Assembly: GCF_002723615.1 (NCBI RefSeq)
Contig: NZ_KZ304961.1
Coordinates: 1 to 64,000 of the forward strand
Direction: 5' to 3'
DNA: 64,000 nucleotides
Origin: Limimaricola cinnabarinus
GTDB lineage: Bacteria > Pseudomonadota > Alphaproteobacteria > Rhodobacterales > Rhodobacteraceae
Shown here: piece after piece, positions 30,911-38,473 of the stretch
Layout: each line of letters opens with the position of its first letter
Position numbering within the stretch: position 1 is the first letter of the stretch
The notes under the pieces: generated by a model
Told to the model about the DNA's origin: nothing
What the model saw: only the letters and a program-made list of their open reading frames with translations
Databases searched by the model: none
Translations under genes and position numbers: made by a program

Positions 30911-32223
30911 TCCACGAACTCGACCGTGACCCCTTCGGAGACCAGATGCGCCAGCTCCTCGGCATCCCAGTTGGTCATCCGCACGCAGCCATGGCTTGCC
31001 GCGTTGAACAGCGAATCCGGGTCCGAGGTGCCGTGCAGCCCGTAGGTCGGCTTCGACAGGTCGATCCAGACCGAGCCCACCGGCCCGTTCGGCCCCGGCG
31101 GCAGGATCAGCATCTCGTCATTGTCGCCCTGCTGGAAATTGACGTCCGGGTTGTAGGTGTAGGTCGGCTCCATCGCCACGGCCACGACCTCCACCGTGCC
31201 CGAGGGCGAGGGCGTCTGGGCCGAGCCGATGGTCACGGGGTAGTTCAGGATCATCCGGCCGCTTTCGTCGAAGCCCGCGAGGCGGCTCGTGTCCTTGCGC
31301 ACCTCGACGCGGGCCACCTTCGTCTCCAGCCGCGGGCCGGGATCGACGACGGTGATGGTCTCGCCCGCGCGCCACGCGACGCCGGAATTGAGGGTTTCGA
31401 GAAAGCCCTGATCCATGTGGAACCGCTCGGCCAGCTTTTCGGCGACGCTGGTATAGCCCAGCCAGTCGAGCTCGGCGAGCTTGGCGTAATCCTCGGGCAG
31501 CGGCGCGCTCAGCCCCGAGGCGTCCTCCTCTGTGATGGTGTAGCTTTGCAGCATCGGCGCGGGCTCGGTGGCGGTGAGCGCGTCCCAGACCTGCTGGTCG
31601 AGCTGGCCGTCCGCCTCGAAGCCCTCGCGCGTCTCGAAGGCGGCGATGGCGCTTTCGCTCATGCCGCCCTTCCAGCCATCGATGATGCCCGGCGAGATGC
31701 CCGCGCGGTCGAGCAGGACCTGCGTCTTGACGGTGAGCGCCGATTGCCCGTCGGGCAGCGGGCCGCCCGCATATTGCGCCGCCTCGATCTGGCCTGCCGT
31801 CGGCGGCCCCTCGCCGGCCTGCACCGGCGCGGCCTGTGAGCCGGCATCGCTGCCCGAGGCGGGCTGTGTCTGGGCCGAACCGGCGCCGTCGGGGGCGGTC
31901 TGCGCCTCGTTTGAACCGGCAGTGCCCTGTGCCGCCTCCTGCTGCGCCTCGGTCGGCTGCGCGCCGCTCTGTTCGAGCATGCGCAGGGTCTCGGGCTGCG
32001 CGGAGGAGGCGTTCGAGGCCGGTGCCGCGCTCTCGCCTTGCGGCGCCGGGGCGGCTTCGGCGGGCGGCGTCGTTTCGGCGCCGGCTTCCGGTGCCGTGCC
32101 CTGCAGCATCTCGCGGGTGTCGGCGGCGATCGCCGCGCCGCTGTCATCCGACTGCTGCGCGACCGCGCCGCTGGCCGCGAGGGCCAGGACGGAAAGGGAA
32201 AGACGGGTCAGGTTTCGGGTCAT
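30907..32223 (-). CDS. L,D-transpeptidase (YkuD family) with peptidoglycan-binding region
   Basis: The 438-residue exported enzyme makes 3-3 cross-links or attaches proteins to peptidoglycan. Layout: signal peptide (about 1-22, ends GAVA), a long Gln/Ala/Pro-rich disordered stretch (about 24-145), a PG-binding-like helical region (about 155-200; KTQVLLDRAGISPGIIDGWKG), a LysM-like linker, and the YkuD domain with the HGTSDPDSLFNAASHGCVRMT motif (Cys nucleophile in SHGCVRM). The low-complexity segment is unusually long for the family. It follows coaD on the same strand after 61 bases. Confidence 0.92.
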   Translation of the reverse strand: MTRNLTRLSLSVLALAASGAVAQQSDDSGAAIAADTREMLQGTAPEAGAETTPPAEAAPAPQGESAAPASNASSAQPETLRMLEQSGAQPTEAQQEAAQGTAGSNEAQTAPDGAGSAQTQPASGSDAGSQAAPVQAGEGPPTAGQIEAAQYAGGPLPDGQSALTVKTQVLLDRAGISPGIIDGWKGGMSESAIAAFETREGFEADGQLDQQVWDALTATEPAPMLQSYTITEEDASGLSAPLPEDYAKLAELDWLGYTSVAEKLAERFHMDQGFLETLNSGVAWRAGETITVVDPGPRLETKVARVEVRKDTSRLAGFDESGRMILNYPVTIGSAQTPSPSGTVEVVAVAMEPTYTYNPDVNFQQGDNDEMLILPPGPNGPVGSVWIDLSKPTYGLHGTSDPDSLFNAASHGCVRMTNWDAEELAHLVSEGVTVEFVE

Positions 32224-32284
32224 CTGGCGCTCCTCGGGGCAGGTTCGCGGCTCAACGCCGCATGCCCGCCCCGAGGTCCGCGCC

Positions 32285-32779
32285 TCAGACGCCCAGACGG
32301 GTCTTCAGCGCCGCCTCGACCCCCGGCGGCACGAAGGTCGAGACATCGCCGCCCAGCCGGGCGATTTCCTTGACCAGCTTCGAGGCGATCGCCTGATGCC
32401 GCGCCTCGGCCATCAAGAAGACCGTCTCGACCGACTTGTCGAGCATCCGGTTCATGCCGACCATCTGGTATTCGTATTCGAAATCGGCGACCGCGCGCAG
32501 GCCGCGGATGATCACCTGCGCGCCCACGTCGCCCGCCGCGTCGATCAGCAGGTTCTCGAACGGGTGCACCACGATCTCCGAGCCGCAGGCCCGGGCGATC
32601 GGCGCGGTCTCGGCCTCGATCATCGCCACGCGCTCGTCCAGTGAAAACAACGGCCCCTTGTCGCGGTTGATCGCCACGCCGATCACCAGCCGGTCGACCA
32701 GCGTGCAGGCGCGGCGGATGATGTCGGTATGGCCGAGTGTGACCGGATCGAAGGTTCCCGGGTAGAGCCCGATGCGCAT
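32285..32779 (-). CDS. coaD: Phosphopantetheine adenylyltransferase
   Basis: CoaD makes dephospho-CoA from 4-phosphopantetheine and ATP. The 164-residue protein has the nucleotidyltransferase motif GTFDPVTLGHTDII (His17), IIRGLRAVADFEYEYQM, and the terminal ASKLVKEIA region. The ATG at 32779 follows GAGGAGACGTC and is preferred over in-frame codons upstream. It leads a three-gene run with the two wall enzymes. Confidence 0.95.
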   Translation of the reverse strand: MRIGLYPGTFDPVTLGHTDIIRRACTLVDRLVIGVAINRDKGPLFSLDERVAMIEAETAPIARACGSEIVVHPFENLLIDAAGDVGAQVIIRGLRAVADFEYEYQMVGMNRMLDKSVETVFLMAEARHQAIASKLVKEIARLGGDVSTFVPPGVEAALKTRLGV

Positions 32780-32883
32780 GACGTCTCCTCGCCGCGTGTT
32801 CGCGCGCCACACGACATCACGGCGGCACGAGATGCAAGTCCCCCGCGCCGCGGCGCGCCGTCACGGGGGGCGCGTCACGGGAA

Positions 32884-33318
32884 CTAGTGCCCCATGATCA
32901 TCCCTTCGAGCGCATCCTTCTCCATCGACAGCTCGGCCAGCCGCGCCTTGACCACGTCGCCGATCGAGATGAGGCCGATCATCTCCTCGCCCTCGACCAC
33001 GGGGATATGGCGAAACCGCCCCTCGGTCATCCGGCCGAGCACGAGATCGGCGGCCTCGTCGCGGTGGCAGGTGACCGGATCGGCGGTCATCAGCGCCGAG
33101 ACCTTCTCGTCGAGGCATGCCGGGCCGCGCTGGCCGATCTCGCGCACGATGTCGCGTTCGGAGATGATGCCCTGCGCGCGCTTGCCGTCCTGAGAGACCA
33201 CGAGCGCGCCGATGCGCTTGTCCGAGAGCAGCCGCACGGCTTCGGTCACCGTGGTGTCGGGCGCCACGGTGGCGACGGTGTCGTTGGCCTTGGATTTCAG
33301 GATCTGTTGCACGAGCAT
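32884..33318 (-). CDS. CBS domain pair protein
   Basis: This 144-residue cytosolic protein consists of two CBS domains (about residues 8-65 and 72-130) and little else. CBS pairs bind adenosyl nucleotides such as AMP, ATP or NAD and usually regulate another protein. The GIISERDIVREIGQRG segment and HIPVVEGEEMIGLISIGDVV repeat unit are typical. Neighbours give no partner. It lies between coaD and a LysR gene, both on the same strand. Confidence 0.9.
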   Translation of the reverse strand: MLVQQILKSKANDTVATVAPDTTVTEAVRLLSDKRIGALVVSQDGKRAQGIISERDIVREIGQRGPACLDEKVSALMTADPVTCHRDEAADLVLGRMTEGRFRHIPVVEGEEMIGLISIGDVVKARLAELSMEKDALEGMIMGH

Positions 33319-33362
33319 GGCGCACTCCTCATCTGTCGCCCCCGCTGGCCGGGGGCCATGGT

Positions 33363-34265
33363 TCAACCGTCGCGCCCCGCCCCGCCCCCTGTCAAGCTCT
33401 CCGCCTCGAGCCGCGCCACCTCGGCGCGCAGACCCGCCATGAGCGCGGTGGCAAAGCGCGACAGCCGCGCCGAGCGGCGGTCGGCGGCGTGGCGCACCAG
33501 CCAGAAGCTGCGGGTGAGCGACAGCTCGTCGGTCAGCACGCGGCGCAGCTCGGGCGCGAAGGGCAGCGCGAAGTCGTGCACGATGCCGATCCCGGCATGG
33601 CGCAGCATCTGCAGCTGCACCGAGACCGAGTTCGAGGCCAGCGGCACGCCGCGCGCCCCCAAGGCCCCGAGATAGTCGAGCTCGCGGTCGAAGATCATGT
33701 CGGGGATGTAGCCGACCAGCGGCCGCTTCAGCGCCGAAAGGCTTTCGGGCGGCGGCGCATCGGCCCGCTGGGCGAGGCTCAGGCGGTAATCGGTGATCTT
33801 CTGCACGGTGAGCCGCCCGGCTTCGGGCGGGCTCACCGTCACCGCCATGTCGGCCTCGCGCTTCGACAGGTTCACCACCCGCGGCAGGGCGAGGATCTGC
33901 AACTCCAGCTCCGGGTTCTGCCCCTGGATCGCGGCGCAGACCTGCGGCAGCACGAAATTGGCGCAGCCATCGGGCGCGCCGATGCGGATCTGCCCCGACA
34001 GCCCCCTCTCGGGCGCGCCCGCCTCCTCGGCCCGCGCCAGCGCCGCCTCGGCACGGGCGGCGTGCTCGGCCAGCCGCTCGCCGCGCGGGGTGAGCGCATA
34101 GCCCTGCGGGCTCTTGACGAAGAGCGCCGCGCCGAGCCGCTCCTCCAGCCGCGCCACGCGGCGACCCAGCGTCGCCGGGTCCATCCTCAGCCCCGGTGCC
34201 GCGCCAGACAGGCTCTCGGCCCGCGCCACCGCGAGAAAGACGCGGATATCGTCCCAGTTCTCCAT
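33363..34265 (-). CDS. LysR family regulator, divergent from mmsA
   Basis: The 300-residue protein begins MENWDDIRVFLAVARAES, with the helix-turn-helix in residues about 18-60 (PATLGRRVARLEERLG), and a C-terminal co-inducer domain. ATG 34265 is the family-like start; the ORF is open for 13 codons upstream. Its divergent position 111 bases from mmsA and a T-N11-A dyad in that gap suggest it controls mmsA. The effector could be a valine or inositol degradation intermediate, which is inference. Confidence 0.92.
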   Translation of the reverse strand: MENWDDIRVFLAVARAESLSGAAPGLRMDPATLGRRVARLEERLGAALFVKSPQGYALTPRGERLAEHAARAEAALARAEEAGAPERGLSGQIRIGAPDGCANFVLPQVCAAIQGQNPELELQILALPRVVNLSKREADMAVTVSPPEAGRLTVQKITDYRLSLAQRADAPPPESLSALKRPLVGYIPDMIFDRELDYLGALGARGVPLASNSVSVQLQMLRHAGIGIVHDFALPFAPELRRVLTDELSLTRSFWLVRHAADRRSARLSRFATALMAGLRAEVARLEAESLTGGGAGRDG

Positions 34266-34274
34266 GCCCCATCC

Positions 34275-34315
34275 TGCAAAAATGCAAAGCCGTTTTGGAA
34301 ACATGCGGGTTTTGC
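34275..34315. promoter_or_regulatory. Candidate LysR operator between the regulator and mmsA
   Basis: TGCAAAAATGCAA (34275-34287) fits the LysR T-N11-A rule and contains TGCA-AAAA-TGCA. An inverted partner of its GCAAAA, TTTTGC, lies at 34310-34315. The pair is in the middle of the divergent 111-base gap. Confidence 0.5.
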
Positions 34316-34376
34316 CTGCATAACCGCAAGACTATCCTGGTTCCCAAGCGAGAATGACCTTTCGGGAGGACCGGAC

Positions 34377-35876
34377 ATGCAGGAAATGACCCATTACATC
34401 GGCGGCGAACACGTCAAGGGCGGCTCGGGCCGCTTCGCGGACGTGTTCAACCCCGCCACCGGCGAGGTGCAGGGCCAGGCCCCGCTCGCCTCGCGCGGCG
34501 AGATCGACCACGCCGTCGAGATCGCCGCGAAGGCCCAGCCCGCCTGGGCCGCGACCAACCCGCAGCGCCGGGCGCGGGTGATGATGGAGTTCGTGCGGCT
34601 GCTCAACCGCGACATGGACAAGCTCGCCGAGGCGCTGAGCCGCGAACACGGCAAGACGCTCCCCGACGCCAAGGGCGACGTGCAGCGCGGGCTCGAGGTG
34701 GTCGAGTTCTGCGTCGGCGCGCCGCATCTGCTCAAGGGCGAATACACCGACGGCGCGGGCCCGGGCATCGACATGTACTCGATGCGCCAGCCCTTGGGCG
34801 TCTCGGCCGGCATCACCCCGTTCAACTTCCCCGCCATGATCCCGATGTGGATGTTCGCCCCCGCCATCGCCTGCGGCAACGCCTTCATCCTCAAGCCCTC
34901 CGAGCGCGCGCCCTCGGTGCCGCTGATGCTCGCGGAGCTGATGGAAGAAGCCGGGCTGCCCAAAGGCATCCTGCAGGTCGTCAATGGCGACAAGGAAGCG
35001 GTGGACGCGATCCTCGAGCATGAGGGCATCGCTTCGGTGGGCTTCGTGGGCTCCACCCCGATCGCCGAATACATCTATGGCAAGGGCTGCGCCCACGGCA
35101 AGCGCGTGCAGTGCTTCGGCGGCGCCAAGAACCACATGATCATCATGCCCGACGCCGACATGGAGAAGGCCGCCGACGCGCTGGTCGGCGCGGGCTACGG
35201 CGCCGCCGGAGAGCGCTGCATGGCGATCTCGGTCGCCGTGCCGGTGGGCGAGGAAACCGCCGACCGGCTCATCGCTGCCTTGAAGCCGCGCATCGAGAGC
35301 CTCAAGGTCGGGCCCTACACCTCGGGCGACGACGTCGATTTCGGACCCGTCGTGACGGCGGCGGCCAAGGAGAACATCCTCAATCTCGTGCAGTCGGGCG
35401 TCGATGCCGGGGCCGAGCTGGTGGTCGACGGGCGCGACTTCAACCTGCAGGGCTACGAGAACGGCTTCTTCGTCGGCGCGCATCTGTTCGACCGCGTCAC
35501 GCCCGACATGGACATCTACCGCAAGGAGATCTTCGGCCCCGTCCTGTCCACGGTGCGCGCGGGCTCCTACGAGGAGGCGCTGAAGCTCGCCATGGATCAC
35601 GAGATGGGCAACGGCACCGCGATCTTCACCCGCGACGGCGACGCGGCGCGCGACTTCGCCAACCGGGTGAATGTGGGCATGGTGGGCATCAACGTGCCGA
35701 TCCCGGTGCCGCTGGCCTATCACAGCTTCGGCGGCTGGAAGAAGTCGGCCTTCGGCGACCTGAACCAGCACGGCACCGACAGCTTCAAGTTCTACACCAA
35801 GACCAAGACGGTGACCGCGCGTTGGCCGAGCGGCATCAAGGAAGGCGGCGAGTTCAACTTCAAGCCGATGGACTGA
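34377..35876 (+). CDS. mmsA: Methylmalonate-semialdehyde dehydrogenase (CoA-acylating)
   Basis: MmsA oxidises methylmalonate or malonate semialdehyde to propionyl- or acetyl-CoA in valine, pyrimidine or inositol breakdown. The 499-residue aldehyde dehydrogenase has the TPFNFPAMIPMWMFAPAIA segment and the nucleophile in GAAGERCMAIS. The CoA-dependent type is supported by overall length and this motif. The ATG at 34377 follows GGGAGGACC. No mmsB or iol genes are nearby, so the pathway it serves is not settled. Confidence 0.94.
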   Translation: MQEMTHYIGGEHVKGGSGRFADVFNPATGEVQGQAPLASRGEIDHAVEIAAKAQPAWAATNPQRRARVMMEFVRLLNRDMDKLAEALSREHGKTLPDAKGDVQRGLEVVEFCVGAPHLLKGEYTDGAGPGIDMYSMRQPLGVSAGITPFNFPAMIPMWMFAPAIACGNAFILKPSERAPSVPLMLAELMEEAGLPKGILQVVNGDKEAVDAILEHEGIASVGFVGSTPIAEYIYGKGCAHGKRVQCFGGAKNHMIIMPDADMEKAADALVGAGYGAAGERCMAISVAVPVGEETADRLIAALKPRIESLKVGPYTSGDDVDFGPVVTAAAKENILNLVQSGVDAGAELVVDGRDFNLQGYENGFFVGAHLFDRVTPDMDIYRKEIFGPVLSTVRAGSYEEALKLAMDHEMGNGTAIFTRDGDAARDFANRVNVGMVGINVPIPVPLAYHSFGGWKKSAFGDLNQHGTDSFKFYTKTKTVTARWPSGIKEGGEFNFKPMD

Positions 35877-35969
35877 CGCCCCCGCCTCACGGCGATGTGG
35901 CTCGACAGGGGGGCAGCGTTCGCGAGACGCTGTCCCCATCGCGCATCCTGCGCCCCCGGAGATCTTGCC

Positions 35970-36368
35970 ATGCCGACACGTCGTGAGCTGATCCTGCGCG
36001 GCCTTGCCGCCACCGCCGCCCTGCCGCTTCTGGCCCTTGCCGCCCGCGCGGGCGGCCTCGCCCCTCCGCCGATGCGGCCCGTCACACCCGAAGCGCCACC
36101 GGCCCGGCCGGCGATGGGGGCGGTCCATGCGGTCGAGATCCGCGGCTTTGCCTTCATGCCCGCGCGGCTGACCGTCGCGCCCGGCGATACGGTCGTCTTC
36201 ACCAACCGCGACGCCGCGCCGCACACCGCCACCTCCGAAACCGGGCTGTTCGACAGCGGCCGCCTCGGCGCGGGCCAATCGGTGCGGATGGCCTTCGCGG
36301 CGCGCGGCGATTACCCCTATCTGTGCAGCATTCACCCGAGGATGCGGGGCGTCATCACCGTCGCCTGA
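35970..36368 (+). CDS. Tat-exported cupredoxin (type 1 copper protein)
   Basis: The 132-residue protein opens with a twin-arginine signal, PTRRELILRGLAATAALPLL, so it is exported folded. The copper ligands of an amicyanin/pseudoazurin-like site are visible: His85 in APHTAT, Cys119, His122 and Met125 in CSIHPRM. It probably carries electrons in the periplasm. The partner is not obvious; no nitrite reductase or amine dehydrogenase genes are near. A short tandem duplication covers its stop codon and following bases. Confidence 0.9.
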   Translation: MPTRRELILRGLAATAALPLLALAARAGGLAPPPMRPVTPEAPPARPAMGAVHAVEIRGFAFMPARLTVAPGDTVVFTNRDAAPHTATSETGLFDSGRLGAGQSVRMAFAARGDYPYLCSIHPRMRGVITVA

Positions 36369-36397
36369 GGCGGCATGATCACCGTCGCCTGAGACGG
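36354..36397 (+). repeat. Imperfect tandem duplication over the cupredoxin stop codon
   Basis: ATCACCGTCGCCTGAGGCGG (36354-36373) recurs at 36378-36397 with one mismatch (19 of 20) and a period of 24 bases. The first copy encodes the last residues ITVA and stop of the cupredoxin gene; the second lies between it and the next gene. Confidence 0.9.
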
Positions 36398-36460
36398 TTT
36401 CGGACCCCGGGCGCGGCACGCGGCGTTGGCCCCCCGAAAACCACACCGGAGGCCCGCCCC

Positions 36461-37612
36461 ATGCCAGACCCCGCCTTCAGCCTCGGCATCGAGGAGGAAT
36501 ATCTCGTCGTCGACAAGACCACGATGGACCTCGCCGCCGTGCCGAACGAGATGCTCGATGCCGCGAAGAAGCGGCTCGGCGATCACGTCTCTCCCGAATT
36601 CCGCGACTGCCAGATCGAGATCGGCACCTCTGTCGCCGCCGACATCGCCGAGGCGCGCGCCGATCTGGCGCATCTGCGCGGCGGGCTGGCCGAGGTGGCC
36701 GATGACCGCGGCCTCGCGCTGGTCGCCGTCTCCTGCCACCCCTGGGCCGACCCCGAAAGCCGCGGCACCGGGCATGGCGCGCGCTATGACAAGATCGCCG
36801 AGGATATCGGCGGCATCGCCCGGCGGCTGATGACCTGCGGCATGCATGTGCATGTGGGGCTGGGCGAGGATCAGGAGCTGCGCACCGACCTGATGGCGCA
36901 GGCGACCTATTTTTTGCCCTTCGTGCTCGCGCTTTCGGCCTCCTCGCCCTATTGGCGCGGCGAGGACACGCGGCTGTCCTCCTGGCGGCTCAACATCTTC
37001 GATCAGTGCCCGCGCTCGGGCCTGCCGCCGCGGATCGACAGCTGGGCCGAGTATCGCAAGATGACCGGCGCGCTGGTCGAGGCCGGGATCATTGAGGACG
37101 CCTCCAAGATCTGGTGGGACCTGCGCCCCTCGGAGGCCTGGCCGACGCTGGAGACGCGGATCGCCGACGTGATGCCACGCATGGAGGAGGCGCTCTCGGT
37201 CGCGGCTTTCGTGCAATGCGTTATGCGGATGCTGTGGCGGCTCAAGACCGAGAACAAGCGCTGGCGCGTCTATGACCGCTTCCTGATCGAGGAGAACCGC
37301 TGGCGCGCCCAGCGCTACGGCACCGAGGGCACGCTGCTCGATCTGGGGCGCAACGAGCTGCGCCCGATGGAGGAGCTCTTGGGCGAGCTGGAGGAGATGA
37401 TGGAGACGGACGCGCAGGCGCTGGGCTGCCTCGACGAGCTGCGCGGCACGCGGCGGATCGCGCATCGCGGCTCCTCGGCCACCCGCCAGCGCCGCGCCTA
37501 TGACGCGGCGATCTCCAAGGGGGCCGAGCCGCGCGAGGCGCTGCGCGAGATGCTGCATGGCGTGGCGCAGGAGTTTCTCGAAGGCGTGGAGAGCGGGGTT
37601 TCGCCGAAGTGA
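36461..37612 (+). CDS. Carboxylate-amine ligase, YbdK/GCS2 family
   Basis: The 383-residue protein belongs to the glutamate-cysteine ligase 2 family. It starts SLGIEEEYLVVDK, with the catalytic Glu cluster EEE, then the MTCGMHVHVGLG motif and the WWDLRPS segment. E. coli YbdK has weak gamma-glutamylcysteine synthetase activity, and related proteins make other amide bonds. No glutathione genes are next to it, so the substrate is open. The ATG at 36461 follows GGAGGCCCGCCCC. Confidence 0.9.
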   Translation: MPDPAFSLGIEEEYLVVDKTTMDLAAVPNEMLDAAKKRLGDHVSPEFRDCQIEIGTSVAADIAEARADLAHLRGGLAEVADDRGLALVAVSCHPWADPESRGTGHGARYDKIAEDIGGIARRLMTCGMHVHVGLGEDQELRTDLMAQATYFLPFVLALSASSPYWRGEDTRLSSWRLNIFDQCPRSGLPPRIDSWAEYRKMTGALVEAGIIEDASKIWWDLRPSEAWPTLETRIADVMPRMEEALSVAAFVQCVMRMLWRLKTENKRWRVYDRFLIEENRWRAQRYGTEGTLLDLGRNELRPMEELLGELEEMMETDAQALGCLDELRGTRRIAHRGSSATRQRRAYDAAISKGAEPREALREMLHGVAQEFLEGVESGVSPK

Positions 37613-37681
37613 ACGGCGGGCGGGGAACGCCCCCGCCCCTCCCCCGTTGTTCAGGCACATCCGGCTCAGGAGACAGATCCC

Positions 37682-38401
37682 ATGAAGACGCTCATCGGTC
37701 TTGGCACCGCGTTGACCATCGCCGTCGCCCCCATGGCCCTCACGGCCGAGCCCAAGCTCAAGATCCGCGGCGGCGGCGCCGTGGTGCAGATGCTGGGCGC
37801 TGCCGCCACGGGCGACGTCAAGGCGATGCGCAAGGCCGAGAAGAAGATCCGCAAGGCGGCGCGCAAGGCCGGCATCCCCGTCTCGCTCAGCACCGTGACG
37901 GCGGCGGCGACCGGCGGTGCGGCGGCCAGCGCCGCGAGCCGCGGCACGACCACGACGACGCAGGACACGCCCGCCCCCGCGCCGCGTTTTGCACCGCTGC
38001 GGGTCGCGCAGCGGCCGCAGGCCCGGCCCGCAAAGGCCGTCGCGTTGGAGATGGCCGAACCCGCCGCGCCACCGGTCACCACACTGCGCGAAGGCGTGCG
38101 GGTGGTGACCTCGTCGGGCGAGACCGCCGCCCCCGCCGCTCCGGCCGCCCCTTCGGTCACGCCGGTCGCCCGCCGCGTCACGAGCGCGACCCCTGCAGCC
38201 GCCACGCGCGAAACCTCCCTGTCGCGGTCCACCGCAAAGGTGGTGACGATCGACAACGAGACGCTCGAGGCGCGGCGTGAGACGGTGCCGACGCCCGCCG
38301 CCTCGGCCTCCCCGGCCCCCCAGGCGCCCGCCCCGCGCGACACGCAGGCGGCATCGCTCGATACCGACGAGTCGCTGTTCGGTGGTCCGACCGGCTACTG
38401 A
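37682..38401 (+). CDS. Exported Ala/Pro/Thr-rich protein of unknown function
   Basis: The 239-residue protein has a signal peptide (about residues 1-22), a basic helical segment (about 45-62: KAMRKAEKKIRKAARKAG), then low-complexity sequence rich in Ala, Pro and Thr, including TTTTT and APAPAPR. It ends with SLDTDESLFGGPTGY. No domain is recognisable. The composition suggests a disordered periplasmic or wall-associated protein. It follows the YbdK-type gene by 69 bases and is closed by a bidirectional terminator shared with uvrA. Confidence 0.75.
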   Translation: MKTLIGLGTALTIAVAPMALTAEPKLKIRGGGAVVQMLGAAATGDVKAMRKAEKKIRKAARKAGIPVSLSTVTAAATGGAAASAASRGTTTTTQDTPAPAPRFAPLRVAQRPQARPAKAVALEMAEPAAPPVTTLREGVRVVTSSGETAAPAAPAAPSVTPVARRVTSATPAAATRETSLSRSTAKVVTIDNETLEARRETVPTPAASASPAPQAPAPRDTQAASLDTDESLFGGPTGY

Positions 38402-38423
38402 CGCCGCAGCTTTCCCCGATGGA

Positions 38424-38456
38424 AAAAGGGCCGCCCCGAGGGGCGGCCCTTTTGTT
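38424..38456. terminator. Bidirectional terminator between the exported protein and uvrA
   Basis: A-run plus GGGCCGCCCC (38428-38437) pairs with GGGGCGGCCC (38440-38449), followed by TTTT. A runs on the left and T runs on the right make it work on both strands. Confidence 0.88.
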
Positions 38457-38473
38457 TCATGGCAAGGCGCGGC

